Shown: positions 9,386-18,778, numbered from the stretch's first letter. The stretch: 64,000 nucleotides of DNA from Halogranum amylolyticum (GCF_900110465.1 NZ_FODV01000001.1:1-64000); one strand, 5' to 3'. Numbers and translations: made by a program. Notes: generated by a model not told the origin, from the letters alone.

Positions 9386-9982
9386 ATGGCATCTAGTCGA
9401 CGGAAGTTCATTGCAGGACTTGGTATCATTGTCGCAGGTGGCGCAAGCGCACAAACTGTGCTCGCACAGGAAGACATCTCACTCACTATCACAGCGGTGA
9501 ATCCCGAGGAAGAATACGTCGTCATCAAGAACGAGGGTAGTTCGGCGGTTGATCTCTCGGGTTATATCATGGAGTTCGAGTACAAACAGAACGTCAGTCA
9601 AGACAAGACGTTCCCCAGTGGAACGACAATCGAAGCTGGCCAGTCAATCCTTGTTGCATCAGGCGCAGTCGACGTCGATAACGCGGACGTCACATTTGAC
9701 TACGAAGGTGAAGTAATCAACAACGAGTCAGACCAGGTCGCAGTCCTCACTCCCGACGGAAACGTTGTTGCTTCGGCGAGTGTCGGCGAGGTACCGTCTG
9801 AAGCCCCGGAAGAGACTGAAACTGAGACTCCAGAAGCGACTGAAACTGAGACTCCAGAAGCGACTGAAACTGAGACTCCAGAAGCGACTGAAACTGAGAC
9901 TCCGGAAGCGACTGGAACTGAGACTCCAGAAGCGACTGAGTCCTCTGAGTCGACGTCGACGGTTGAAGAAGACGGCTGTTAG
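9386..9982 (+). CDS. Tat-exported lamin-tail domain protein with ETETPEAT repeats
   Basis: A 198-residue protein. Residues 1-27 form a Tat signal (SRRKFIAGLGIIVAGG) ending in LAQ. Residues ~30-128 resemble a lamin-tail (LTD) beta-sandwich: VNPEEEYVVIKNEGSSAVDL, SGYIMEF and ILVASG strands. LTD domains occur in secreted nucleases and surface proteins and are thought to bind ligands or membranes. Residues ~134-190 are five copies of an acidic ETETPEAT octapeptide, a probable extended, possibly O-glycosylated, wall-spanning stalk. The final residue is Cys. No enzyme domain is attached. Confidence 0.8.
   Translation: MASSRRKFIAGLGIIVAGGASAQTVLAQEDISLTITAVNPEEEYVVIKNEGSSAVDLSGYIMEFEYKQNVSQDKTFPSGTTIEAGQSILVASGAVDVDNADVTFDYEGEVINNESDQVAVLTPDGNVVASASVGEVPSEAPEETETETPEATETETPEATETETPEATETETPEATGTETPEATESSESTSTVEEDGC
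9814..9938 (+). repeat. 24-bp tandem repeat (about five copies) inside the lamin-tail gene
   Basis: The unit GACTGAAACTGAGACTCCAG plus four bases is repeated about 5.2 times with only two or three substitutions. It encodes the ETETPEAT stalk. Near identity at the DNA level suggests recent expansion by slippage or recombination. Confidence 0.9.
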
Positions 9983-10047
9983 CGAACTCGGGCTTCTTTT
10001 TCGAATCAATTGAACCACCATCGCTCCTGGATAGCACATTGTTGATT

Positions 10048-10488
10048 TCAGAGAGTCGCTTTGACAGCGTGTTTGAGTGCTTCTCGACCAGATCTTTCGA
10101 AGAATTCGCTGCGTAGCTGAAAGGCGCGAAAGTACTGTGTCAACTTGGCCTTCGAGACGCCTCTCGCAGGTGTTCACGTGAACGTCTTCATCCACGTATT
10201 CTCCGTCACCGTGGACGACGTACTCGCAGTCGAACTCGTCGTCCTCCACCAGTGGATCGTATACCCGAAATCTGTCGGTGTAGTTGGTTATCGACTCCTC
10301 CTCGTGATCTGCGAGGCAGAGTCGCACCCTCGATTCGTCGACGGATTTCGCTGGGACAACGTATCGCTGTCCCGTTCCACAGCTAACGATGGTGAAGACG
10401 GGTGGGTTGTCTCCCTCATGCGAGCGCCCGCGAGGGCGACGCCAGAAACCAACAGTCGACGAGTTGCGATGGCCCAGAATATTCTCAA
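10048..10488 (-). pseudogene. Frameshifted small exported protein
   Basis: Three coding-like segments lie in different minus-strand frames. The first resembles a Tat signal (ATRRLLVSGVALAGA, TTG start). The second reads NPPVFTIVSCGTGQRYVVPA and continues as an acidic chain through EDDEFDCEYVVHGDGEYVDE. The third ends with KLTQYFRAFQLRSEFFERSG and KHAVKATL followed by TGA. Joining them requires two frameshifts and gives about 145 residues. The family is not recognised. It is called a pseudogene because no single frame spans it. Confidence 0.5.
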
Positions 10489-10640
10489 TCAGACACTAGC
10501 CTATTTTTTACTGTTCTAAAAGATGTAGTTTTGTTATCAATCATATTTTTAACCGAACACAACGCATGAAACTCGAGACAGCATGTGTATTGTCAACATG
10601 ACACAACAACCAAACACACACCAGCTGTCTCATTTCCCCC

Positions 10641-11048
10641 ATGAAGACAGAAAACCCACCATCGACGACGTGGCTGCGACAACTCGAGACCTCTCGGTTC
10701 CTCCGACAGGGACTGACCGTGACGATCGGCGTCTTGCTCGTCGCCGTGACCCCGGTCCTTGCACAGACGGATCCCGTTTGTACTGCTTCGAAGATCCCAA
10801 CCATGCTCGAGGGCTTTTTCGAGATCACGACGGCGTTCGGCGTCTTGGGCGTTGCACTCATCTGGCAGGGCGACTCGTTGGTGGAAATGTTCACCATCGG
10901 CGTCGACGAAAAGCGCACGCTGAAGCGGCACAAGCGAACGGCACTCAAATCGGCAGTAATCCTCCTCGTTCTCGGACCGCTCTACACGGTCGCGGGCTCG
11001 ATTATGGGTCTCCCACTCGCGTCGTGTATCAATCTCGCACCGTGGTGA
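10641..11048 (+). CDS. VirB2/pilin-like membrane protein of a type IV secretion-like operon
   Basis: A 135-residue protein with a signal-peptide-like segment (residues ~24-42, ending VLAQ), a hydrophobic segment near 62-78 and a third near 105-125. Size and two-helix mature form fit VirB2/TraA-like pilins or their archaeal equivalents. It is the first gene of a six-gene operon that ends with a VirB4-like ATPase; the next gene starts 15 bases after its stop. A TATA-like ATATTTTTAA lies near 10543, about 95 bases upstream. Assignment rests mainly on position and topology. Confidence 0.6.
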   Translation: MKTENPPSTTWLRQLETSRFLRQGLTVTIGVLLVAVTPVLAQTDPVCTASKIPTMLEGFFEITTAFGVLGVALIWQGDSLVEMFTIGVDEKRTLKRHKRTALKSAVILLVLGPLYTVAGSIMGLPLASCINLAPW

Positions 11049-11063
11049 GTCACTGAGCGACCA

Positions 11064-12752
11064 GTGACTCCCAGAGATAGGCGGGCGACACGATGGTGCG
11101 CACACCTGAGTGTCGCATTCTGCATCGCGAGCCTCCTCGTCGGTGCGGTTTCGGCGACGCCACCAGCACCGAGTGACGACAATGGGCTCACGGAGAACGA
11201 ATCGGCGACGCTGTGGTCACACGACCGTGATTCGTACATCAACGAATCCACCTATCAGACCCAGTACAACCGCACTCGCGTGCCGATACAGCAGTTGGCC
11301 AACGGGACGGACATCTCGTTCACACGACCACCGAAGACGGCCGCGACGTGGACAGACCACGATTTTGAGGACCTAGCGGCTGGTGACGAAACCAAAAGTA
11401 TCGCGCCGGCTCACGCCAACCTGACCGATGGTGTCCTCATCAGGGACGCCCACGTAAGCACCTTCGCTATCCACCCTTCGACACGCGGACATCTCACCCC
11501 GAGTGAGACGCCGCTGTACATCGCGCCGACGGGGTCGTTGCGAGCACTGGTCGACTACCGCGTTCGGCTTCCATCTACGAACAACAGCAGTGCTCGCAAC
11601 TGGACCATCACCTCGCACGAAATCGAGGCGGTTCGGCTCTCCCAGGAAGAGACGACGATCGCACAGACGACAGGACACACACCTGTCCTTGAGTACACCC
11701 TCACAGATGGTGGCCCGACCACCCTCACTATCGAGGCTGACATTGCGGTCACAATCGACAACGGCCTCATCTCGGAAACGGAGACGCTCACTGTCTCGGA
11801 GACACTCGAGGTGGTCGTCTACGACCTCACGGCGTACCCCCACTACACCACCTATCCGGATGGGGACACTGGGGTTGCGATGTTCCAGAACCAGCCTTGG
11901 CAGGGGTACTCGCTGGGTGCAAATGCCAGCGTCCGTGGGGTGTGGCGATTCTACACCGCACGCGATCGGCGCTGGGATACACTGTCGGTGTCAACGGAGA
12001 CAACCAACCAGACAGTCGACTCACCAGCGCTGCCGGTGTACGTCCACGCGTACCCCTCACGTATCGGCCCACGAGCCGAACCGCTTCGGAACGGCCCGGA
12101 ACTCATCGACGTCTGGGGTGTCGAACATGCGTCACCGAACGAGACACTCGGTTCGAACGTCGCCGTCGAGGTCGTTGAGCAGCCATATGCGGCGTCCTAC
12201 GGCGTTGCTGTGCGAACTGAGACTGTCGACCGCGATGAGTTGACCGTGAGTGGTATCGTTCGCGGTGTTAACGCGACCATCGTCGACGCTGCAGACAGCC
12301 ACCGCACCTTCAGAGAGAGCAATCTCACGGTCACGGTCGTTTCACAGACGACGTCCGAGGCGACGCTTCGTATCGAACTCCGAGACAACGAGACGAGCAC
12401 ACCAATCGCACTCGCAGAGCACCCGCGACTCGATCCACTCAGTGAAGAGAGTCGAACTGGGTACATCACTATCGCAGGCGAGCGTGTGGAGACGAACTCC
12501 ACGGGTGTGGCGTTCATCACCGTCGACCAGCCCGGCATCTATACAGCAACGTATCATTCCGGGTCGTGGTTGAGCAGTGACCCAGCATACACCCCGGCGT
12601 CAGCATCGGCGCGATGGCATCCGCTCAGTTCGATCGATAGCTGGCTTGTATTCGTTGTCGAGGTCGTCTGGTGGGCCACCCCATTCCTCGTAGCGCTGTA
12701 CGCCGGACAGCGAGTGTTGACGTTCCTTCCCGGCAGCCGTATCGACAGATGA
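11064..12752 (+). CDS. Large exported membrane-anchored protein of the conjugation operon
   Basis: A 562-residue protein with an N-terminal signal (hydrophobic residues ~15-31, ending SAT), about 480 extracellular residues and a C-terminal transmembrane helix near 530-550 followed by a short basic tail. The ectodomain is Thr/Ser/Glu-rich beta structure with many N-x-S/T sites, so N-glycosylation is likely. Proteins of this layout recur next to VirB4-like genes on haloarchaeal plasmids and may form the external part of the mating apparatus (inference). It sits 15 bases after the pilin-like gene and 16 bases before the lipoprotein gene. Confidence 0.65.
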   Translation: MTPRDRRATRWCAHLSVAFCIASLLVGAVSATPPAPSDDNGLTENESATLWSHDRDSYINESTYQTQYNRTRVPIQQLANGTDISFTRPPKTAATWTDHDFEDLAAGDETKSIAPAHANLTDGVLIRDAHVSTFAIHPSTRGHLTPSETPLYIAPTGSLRALVDYRVRLPSTNNSSARNWTITSHEIEAVRLSQEETTIAQTTGHTPVLEYTLTDGGPTTLTIEADIAVTIDNGLISETETLTVSETLEVVVYDLTAYPHYTTYPDGDTGVAMFQNQPWQGYSLGANASVRGVWRFYTARDRRWDTLSVSTETTNQTVDSPALPVYVHAYPSRIGPRAEPLRNGPELIDVWGVEHASPNETLGSNVAVEVVEQPYAASYGVAVRTETVDRDELTVSGIVRGVNATIVDAADSHRTFRESNLTVTVVSQTTSEATLRIELRDNETSTPIALAEHPRLDPLSEESRTGYITIAGERVETNSTGVAFITVDQPGIYTATYHSGSWLSSDPAYTPASASARWHPLSSIDSWLVFVVEVVWWATPFLVALYAGQRVLTFLPGSRIDR

Positions 12753-12768
12753 CTAGTAGAATTCACTT

Positions 12769-13599
12769 ATGACACAACCAACACATCGACACAGACGAAC
12801 CGTCCTCAAAACACTTGCAGGGAGCTCTCTCGCACTCATCGCTGGGTGTACTGGGAAGGCTGCCCAATCGGATGAGACGAACGGCGAGACAGCCGTCCAA
12901 CGCGATGGCGTCCTCGAACACGTCGCGATCGAGAAGACAACGCTCGTCGTCGAGCTTGCGAATGACGATCCTGACGTCATCAACCTCATCGAACCGACCG
13001 GCGAGCTGTGGAAATCACGCGACGTCGCCACTGGCGCAGAGCGGGTTTCCTTTGCAATCGGGACATCCTATACACCCGGTGAGCACCGCGTGCTTGCGGT
13101 GAAAGACAACGAGTCGATTGCTGAAGTCGCGCTCGATATTCGCCCACAACTGGAGATACTGGATGTTGGACTCTACCGGAATCACCCAGAGAAGCCGTGG
13201 GAGGAAGTATATGGAGAGGGTCCGAGCAAAATAGAAATTAACAGCCAAGCTTTCGTTACCATCACTAACACTGGGAGTGGACCAGACAAGCTGACTAAGT
13301 TACATTTCACGGGCGACATACCAAACAAGACAGAGGCACATCATGAGAGTGGTCTCTCTCGTAAAAGCCCAACTCAGGTAGGGGCTAAGGAGACTATTGA
13401 TGTCTTCTCTGATATGCTTCCTTTCGGGCTTCCGTATGAGGACGATGAGATCCGATGTTCAATAGAAGGCACGGAAGGGGAATTCACCGTCTCAATCGAA
13501 ACACAAGTTGCGAAGCAACCTATTGAGAAGACATTCTCTGTTGCATACTCAGGAGCTAACGAGATGCGCGAGTGCGACATCGCGGTTGGAGAGATCTGA
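12769..13599 (+). CDS. Tat lipoprotein of the conjugation operon
   Basis: A 276-residue protein with a Tat signal and lipobox (RRTVLKTLAGSSLALIAGC; lipidated Cys at about residue 27). The remainder is beta-rich and acidic, with two CARDB-like segments (LEHVAIEKTTLVVEL and an AFVTITNTGSG strand). A membrane-anchored extracellular part of the secretion channel is plausible but not shown. Codon use in the second half (13200-13560) is less GC-biased than in the rest of the operon, hinting at a recombined segment. The next gene starts 2 bases after its stop. Confidence 0.65.
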   Translation: MTQPTHRHRRTVLKTLAGSSLALIAGCTGKAAQSDETNGETAVQRDGVLEHVAIEKTTLVVELANDDPDVINLIEPTGELWKSRDVATGAERVSFAIGTSYTPGEHRVLAVKDNESIAEVALDIRPQLEILDVGLYRNHPEKPWEEVYGEGPSKIEINSQAFVTITNTGSGPDKLTKLHFTGDIPNKTEAHHESGLSRKSPTQVGAKETIDVFSDMLPFGLPYEDDEIRCSIEGTEGEFTVSIETQVAKQPIEKTFSVAYSGANEMRECDIAVGEI

Positions 13600-13601
13600 A
13601 G

Positions 13602-14669
13602 ATGGTAGATTTGATCGATGTTGTGCTAGAGGGGTTCAAGCGAGTACTCAGTTGGACTACTGGGCGACTCAATCAGGGAATGAAAACAGGCTACGAAACT
13701 CTCTCGGAGTCAATGTTCGGCACACCTACTCCGGATACTTCCGGACATTTCGTATTCGGTGCTCCAACAAATTCACCGTGGGAGGCGATTCATGCTTCGC
13801 TCATAGGCGGAGATATTACCTTCATCGCCTTGCTGTTGCTCGTGGTTTCTGTTCAGGCAAGACACTTGCTCAGAATCTTCAGCATGAGCAGTGCGTACGA
13901 GGCTCAGAAAGCAAAGAAAACAGCGTGGAACGGCGCCATTCTCATCATTACATGGTACTGGCTGGGAGTGCTTGCGCTGTACTTGATTGATGGATTCACA
14001 ATTGCGTTGCTCCCTCAATTAGACAGTGTCAAGGAATTCATGGTTGACCTTCTCAAAATCTCTCTCACCAGTCCCATCTTCGGCCTGATCTTCGCCACCA
14101 TCGGCGGGCTCTCAATGTGGACGCTCCAGGCACTGCTCTACTTGCGCGAACTCTTGCTGTACGTCTACCTCTATGCGATGCCGATCGCCTTTGCCCTCTC
14201 CTACGGCAATGTCCCCATCCTTGCAGACATTGCCACGGGCTTTTCGAGACGCTTCGTTCCGCTCGCCATCCTCCCACTCCCGGCGGCAATCGTCCTGAAG
14301 GGCTATGATCTCCTCTACGAGACAGGCGCCCTCAGCCCGCCGACAGTGTTCTTCAAGCATCTCGTCGCGACGAGCCTGCCGCTCATCGCCCTCTACGTCA
14401 CGTGGAAGACGTTCAAATACGCCTCGCCGCTGACCGCACGCGTCATCGGGACAGCAACACAGACGGCCGTCACCGTCGGCACTGTCGCCACGGGGGCGTA
14501 CGTCGCCGGTGGGAGTGTCGCGACGACTGCCGCTCGCTGGGGGCCACGGGCAGCAGCAGGGCAAGCGTTCGCTCAGCGTGCGACTGCATACGCCCAAAAC
14601 GACACCACGACACAAGCGCAGCCCTCATACAGACGAACCGAGAACGACCCTGACCCAACCTACCAGTAA
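13602..14669 (+). CDS. VirB6/TrbL-like polytopic membrane protein
   Basis: A 355-residue protein with about six or seven transmembrane helices between residues ~70 and 320, then a Gly/Ala-rich segment and a polar tail with SYRRTEND. Topology and gene order match VirB6/TrbL-type inner-membrane channel components. The ATG at 13602 (MVDLIDVVLEG) is chosen because it follows the previous stop by 2 bases; an upstream in-frame start would overlap the lipoprotein gene. The stop overlaps the next start (TAATG), implying translational coupling. Confidence 0.7.
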   Translation: MVDLIDVVLEGFKRVLSWTTGRLNQGMKTGYETLSESMFGTPTPDTSGHFVFGAPTNSPWEAIHASLIGGDITFIALLLLVVSVQARHLLRIFSMSSAYEAQKAKKTAWNGAILIITWYWLGVLALYLIDGFTIALLPQLDSVKEFMVDLLKISLTSPIFGLIFATIGGLSMWTLQALLYLRELLLYVYLYAMPIAFALSYGNVPILADIATGFSRRFVPLAILPLPAAIVLKGYDLLYETGALSPPTVFFKHLVATSLPLIALYVTWKTFKYASPLTARVIGTATQTAVTVGTVATGAYVAGGSVATTAARWGPRAAAGQAFAQRATAYAQNDTTTQAQPSYRRTENDPDPTYQ

Positions 14670-15775
14670 TGCCCGCAGATACTGACGCCGCATCAAGACG
14701 CATCATGAACCAGTTCGGTGACGCAAGCCGCATCCCCTTTCTCAACGTCGAGGAAGGCGACATCGGCGTGCTTGTTGCCTGTCCCATCGTCGGCCTCTTT
14801 ACGGCCGCGCTCACCGGCATCGATACATTGGCCCTCCCGTTCGTGGCCGCGGGCTTGGGTATCGGCGTTGCCATCGTCTACGTCGCCCCGAGTCATCTGA
14901 CGGCATGGGCGTGGCTCACCGATGTGTGGCGCTTCGCGAAGCGACCACGGACGACCTACAGCACACCCACCAATACACCCCACCCACGAAACGAAGGTGG
15001 CCTTGCCAACTACACGCTCTTCGCCCCCGACGAACGAACCCAGGATCTCACCAACATCGAGCGTGCGTGGCCTGGTACGGGGACGATCGAGCGCACAGAC
15101 GGCGCGATGGAAGCGTACCTCGAACTCACGCCGGGCAATATGGACTTCGCGATGTCCACCGACTGGGCGAGTCTCCAATCGATCGCCGAGGACTTTGCGA
15201 ACAACGAGTTGACCTTCCCCTTGCGAATTCACACCACAACCCGTTCGTTTCCGGTGGAACAGTTAATCGAACAGATCGACACACGACTCACCGACGAGGA
15301 CGTCACGACGAACCCCGTCTTCCGTGAGCTGCTCGAAGAGTACCGCGAGACACGGCCCGCAGAGATGCACGCTCGCGGACTGCAGGAGATCCGCTACTTC
15401 CTCGGTGTCGAGGTGACGCCACTTGAAGTGTACAATCGATACGCGGACGAACAAACGCCCGCAGAGCGGTTGACGGAGTTTCCCCTCATCGGCGTGCTGT
15501 TCACACCGTTCGTCACACGTCGTGAACGCCTCACCGACGACGAGCGACGTGCGAAGATGGTCGAGAAACTCGACGAACGAGTTGCGACCGTTCGCTCGGA
15601 GCTCGTCGAGCCTGCCTCCGGATGGTCTGCCCGTCGATTGAGCACCGTCGAGTTATTTGTCCTCACGATGGACTTCTGGAACGGCGAAGAACACACCTAC
15701 GGCGACGCCGACTCCGTGCTTCGGACCGAGCCAGTGATGGGACACAGCCACCGGCAGGAGTCCCACCATGCATGA
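14669..15775 (+). CDS. PrgI/VirB3-like protein with ATPase-partner domain
   Basis: A 368-residue protein. Residues ~25-75 hold an N-terminal FLNVEEGDIG box followed by two close transmembrane helices, as in PrgI/VirB3 family proteins. Residues ~105-340 are soluble and acidic, with FAPDERTQDL and TDWASLQSIAEDF segments like the N-terminal domain of TraC/VirB4 proteins. It appears to be the membrane partner of the following ATPase and overlaps its start by 8 bases. Confidence 0.65.
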   Translation: MPADTDAASRRIMNQFGDASRIPFLNVEEGDIGVLVACPIVGLFTAALTGIDTLALPFVAAGLGIGVAIVYVAPSHLTAWAWLTDVWRFAKRPRTTYSTPTNTPHPRNEGGLANYTLFAPDERTQDLTNIERAWPGTGTIERTDGAMEAYLELTPGNMDFAMSTDWASLQSIAEDFANNELTFPLRIHTTTRSFPVEQLIEQIDTRLTDEDVTTNPVFRELLEEYRETRPAEMHARGLQEIRYFLGVEVTPLEVYNRYADEQTPAERLTEFPLIGVLFTPFVTRRERLTDDERRAKMVEKLDERVATVRSELVEPASGWSARRLSTVELFVLTMDFWNGEEHTYGDADSVLRTEPVMGHSHRQESHHA

Positions 15776-17960
15776 ACTGCTCCTGCAGGTCGACCCGCGT
15801 CTCGAAGCACTCCAGTTGCAGTTCGTTGTGGTCACGACCGTCATCGGTGTCGGCTCTCTCCTTGTGCTCAGGTTTGCCCGAGCGAGTGATGGGTCGTCAC
15901 CGCACATTGAAGGCGGTGAATTTGCGGCAGCGTTCGACGAGACAGACACAGTAGCTGAGGCTGACGCTGCATCCACAGAGCGCGATGCGCCAGACGACCA
16001 CGCAACTGACGCCAACACCGAAGCCGATCTCGAGACTGTCTTCTTCGAAACGCTCGAAGAACACCACCAGAGTGCCGTCGCTCCGGCAGCAATCGAGTGG
16101 GAGACACGCGCAGCCCGCGTGGGGGAACAATGGACGACGACGCTGTACGTCGCCGAGTATCCCGACTACCCGAGCGATGGCTACCTGAGCGACCTCTTCA
16201 CGCTCACAGATGTCGAATTCGACGTCACCGCCCGGATCAGGCCGAAGAATCAGGAACGTGCGCGAAACGAACTCCAAGAGATTGCCGACGACCTGCAGGT
16301 CGATGCCGACCTCGAACGAAGTGTCCGGAGTCGCTATCTCCAAGAACGAGCCAACACGGCAGCGGCGACGTACAACGCTGTCGAAAGCGGCCAGCACGTT
16401 TTCGGCCAGAGTATTCTCATCACCGTGCGTGCGGAGACACGGCCGAAACTCCGGGAAGCGGCGCGGAAGATCCGCAGTACGCTTCGTGAAGACCCAGCGA
16501 ATCTCACGCCGAAGACGGCTCTCTGTCGGCAAGATCTCGCACTCCAGTCAGCAGCACCCATCGGACCAAACGTCTTCGAACGCGAATCAATTGCGCTCGG
16601 TGGCGCCGTCGGTGCACTCGTGGCTTCACCGCACAACGCGACGATTCTCGAACCCGGTGGAGTCGAGTTCGGGATCCACAGACGCACTGGCAACCCGGTC
16701 GTCATCGACCCCTTCGCGCGTGAGAACGGCTATGCGATGTTCGTCGTTGGCGACACTGGCTCGGGGAAGTCCTTCGCCTCGAAACAGAACTTCATCCGCT
16801 CGATCGAACAGAATCCCGACCGAATCGGCATCATCCTCGAGCCGCTCAACAACTGGGCAGGCGTCGCCGACGCACTCGGTGCGACGCGCATCACCGTGGG
16901 TGGAACCCTCGGTCTGAATCCCCTGGAGATTCGACCAACGCCGGCGCACGTCCAGCAAGCGATGGGTGAGGACGCAAGCCCGTTCAACGAGAAGCTTGAC
17001 GACGCGATGAGCTTCCTGACGAACTTCTTCGCGCTCAGAGACGTCTCCCTTGACGACCGCCGAACTACTGTCGAACGGGCGCTGCGAGAAGCGTACTATC
17101 GGAAGGACATCACAGACGACATCGCCACGCACGGCAATGAGAGCCCGACGATTCGCGGCATGATGGACGTCTTCGAGGAGATGATCGAGACACCCGAGCC
17201 GTTCGTCGTTCGCTCAGAGGCAGAAGTAGAGAAACTCAAAGCGGATGCCACGTGGTTACTCGGCCAGTTCCGTCCCTTCGAGGCAGGTGGGCGATACGAG
17301 AACCTCGGCAAACCCTCGGAGTTCGATATTCGTGACGAAAAGGTTGTGTATCTGGATCTCGCACAACGCGAAGGTAGCGTCGACAGTTCCACCGCTTTGA
17401 CGATGCAATTACTCATTTCACTCGTCTACGAACGGGCTAAGTCGAGTGATGCGGAGATCGTCTTTTACCTCGATGAGGCGCGCTATCTGATGAAGGATAC
17501 CGCGAGCTTGTCGTTCTTAGAGACGGTGTTTCGACATCACCGCCATCACGATCTGTCGATTCGGCTCATCACACAGACGGTCGATGAGTTCTTCCAGCAT
17601 CGCGAATCCGAGGCGATTCTCGATCAGTGTGCAGTCAAGCAGTTCCACCGACTCGATGGCATGGACAACCACTGGGCCGACGAGTTCGGGTTGAACTATG
17701 CCCAGATGCGCTTTGTCCAAGATGCGATTCCTGGTAATGAGGACACCGGCTACTCAGAGGCACTTGTCGGCGTCGACGGCGAGTGGCGTGGCATTCGCGT
17801 CCAAGCGATGTCACGGGAGAAAGCAGTGATCGACTTCGACCCACGGAGCGGGTCGAGTCGAACATTCGCGCCGCCAGCCGAGCGTTCTGTGAGTGAGACC
17901 GAGCAGACCACGCCCCATGGTGGCCAAGTTGACGATACAACTCGTGAGTCGATGACGTAG
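15768..17960 (+). CDS. virB4: VirB4/TraC-like type IV secretion ATPase
   Basis: A 730-residue protein. A transmembrane segment lies near residues 18-35, then an acidic linker, a VirB4 N-terminal domain and a HerA/FtsK-class P-loop ATPase. Walker A is GDTGSGKSFAS at ~327-337 and Walker B is EIVFYLDEARYLM at ~562-574, followed by HHRHHDLSIRLITQT. Family members energise pilus assembly or substrate transfer. The N-terminal membrane anchor together with the preceding PrgI-like gene fits haloarchaeal conjugation clusters. It is the last gene of the operon; a T-tract follows at 17988. Confidence 0.88.
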   Translation: MHELLLQVDPRLEALQLQFVVVTTVIGVGSLLVLRFARASDGSSPHIEGGEFAAAFDETDTVAEADAASTERDAPDDHATDANTEADLETVFFETLEEHHQSAVAPAAIEWETRAARVGEQWTTTLYVAEYPDYPSDGYLSDLFTLTDVEFDVTARIRPKNQERARNELQEIADDLQVDADLERSVRSRYLQERANTAAATYNAVESGQHVFGQSILITVRAETRPKLREAARKIRSTLREDPANLTPKTALCRQDLALQSAAPIGPNVFERESIALGGAVGALVASPHNATILEPGGVEFGIHRRTGNPVVIDPFARENGYAMFVVGDTGSGKSFASKQNFIRSIEQNPDRIGIILEPLNNWAGVADALGATRITVGGTLGLNPLEIRPTPAHVQQAMGEDASPFNEKLDDAMSFLTNFFALRDVSLDDRRTTVERALREAYYRKDITDDIATHGNESPTIRGMMDVFEEMIETPEPFVVRSEAEVEKLKADATWLLGQFRPFEAGGRYENLGKPSEFDIRDEKVVYLDLAQREGSVDSSTALTMQLLISLVYERAKSSDAEIVFYLDEARYLMKDTASLSFLETVFRHHRHHDLSIRLITQTVDEFFQHRESEAILDQCAVKQFHRLDGMDNHWADEFGLNYAQMRFVQDAIPGNEDTGYSEALVGVDGEWRGIRVQAMSREKAVIDFDPRSGSSRTFAPPAERSVSETEQTTPHGGQVDDTTRESMT

Positions 17961-17984
17961 AAGAATACTATTGTCAGGCTGAAA

Positions 17985-17993
17985 CGCTTTTTT
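17985..17993 (+). terminator. T-tract terminator of the conjugation operon
   Basis: CGCTTTTTT lies 25 bases beyond the virB4-like stop. Oligo-T runs are the usual archaeal termination signal; no strong stem precedes it. Confidence 0.5.
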
Positions 17994-18060
17994 CTCGTCG
18001 ACACATCCATTGCTCCTGAAAAGAGCCTCAATAAGCGACCGCCGTACAGCGGTTCGTCAC

Positions 18061-18240
18061 CTAACTAAAGACGGATGCCACGCCGAGTTCCCCGGTGTGC
18101 TCTTGGAGTATTGTCGAGAGTGCTGTGTTGAATAGGGCGACGACGTACGGATCAGAGCGGGGTCACAGAGTTGTTTGATGTTGATGATGGCGAACATCAG
18201 GATGATTTCACGGAACTCGTGATAGATTTACCCCCGCGTC
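18061..18240 (-). pseudogene. C-terminal transposase remnant
   Basis: Minus-strand translation gives HEFREIILMFAIINIKQL in one frame and VALFNTALSTILQEHTGELG, then VASVFS and a stop, in the next. This looks like the end of an ISH-type transposase with a frameshift. A related block, SLFNTAVERNSGGV, occurs inverted on the plus strand at about 18277-18320, and the 15-base CTATTCAACAC(G/A)GCA pair (18121-18135 and 18279-18293) is an inverted repeat. The transposase family cannot be named from this fragment. Confidence 0.4.
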
Positions 18241-18446
18241 CGGTGACGCGAGGAACTCTCGCTGTGCTCTTTAGATCGCTATTCAACACGGCAGTCGAGA
18301 GAAACAGTGGAGGAGTCGCCGTACAATTCGAGATGGGGAGCTGTTGTCGTCTACAGACCCGGCTTCCTCATTTCTTCCGAAAAGAAGCAACGACAAGCGA
18401 CTGCTGTCGTGCGGTTCTTCGCTTAACTAGAGACAGGTGACATCCT

Positions 18447-18466
18447 CCCACGACTAAAGTCGTGGG
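18447..18466. repeat. IS200/IS605-IS1341 end hairpin
   Basis: CCCACGAC-TAAA-GTCGTGGG is a perfect 8-bp stem with a four-base loop, preceded by CATCCT and followed by CTTCCC. The same stem recurs at 18759-18778, and a close form at 63907-63924. Confidence 0.75.
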
Positions 18467-18758
18467 CTTCCCACGCCCGTTTGCGCTGGTTTGGGAACTT
18501 CCGTTTACGACCCGACACGCCGAAGGGAGTGCCACGCCCCCGTTACTCCTATCCCGTGAAGGACTCGGAGGTACCTGATTATTTTACGTCGGGTTGGTCG
18601 TCCGAAGGCTTACTTTTTGATGAGGCAAACACCAACTCAACTGCCAGTTTTCGGACAGTCACTCACGATGGGGAACCATCGCAACGACAGTTACAGATAC
18701 ACAGTGTGGGCACTCGTACTTTTTGGTTTCAGTGGTTGCGAACCGTGCGGCGATTCAT

Positions 18759-18778
18759 CCCACGACTGAAGTCGTGGG
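18759..18778. repeat. IS200/IS605-IS1341 end hairpin, second copy
   Basis: CCCACGAC-TGAA-GTCGTGGG has the same stem as at 18447. The 292 bases between the two copies contain no credible gene and may be a deleted element or two abutting element ends. Confidence 0.75.

Noticed and set aside
9814..9938. Short tandem repeats that might suggest a CRISPR-like array
   Set aside because: Units are contiguous with no spacers and encode the ETETPEAT stalk in frame. No CRISPR array was found anywhere in the window.
10566..10601. An 11-residue leader peptide (MKLETACVLST) upstream of the conjugation operon
   Set aside because: It follows a TATA-like box, but there is no attenuator structure or repeated regulatory codon; a chance short frame is more likely.
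18121..18293. A 173-base MITE bounded by the CTATTCAACAC(G/A)GCA inverted repeat
   Set aside because: The repeats lie inside transposase-like coding remnants on both strands, and no target-site duplication was seen. Two decayed, inverted transposase ends explain the symmetry better.
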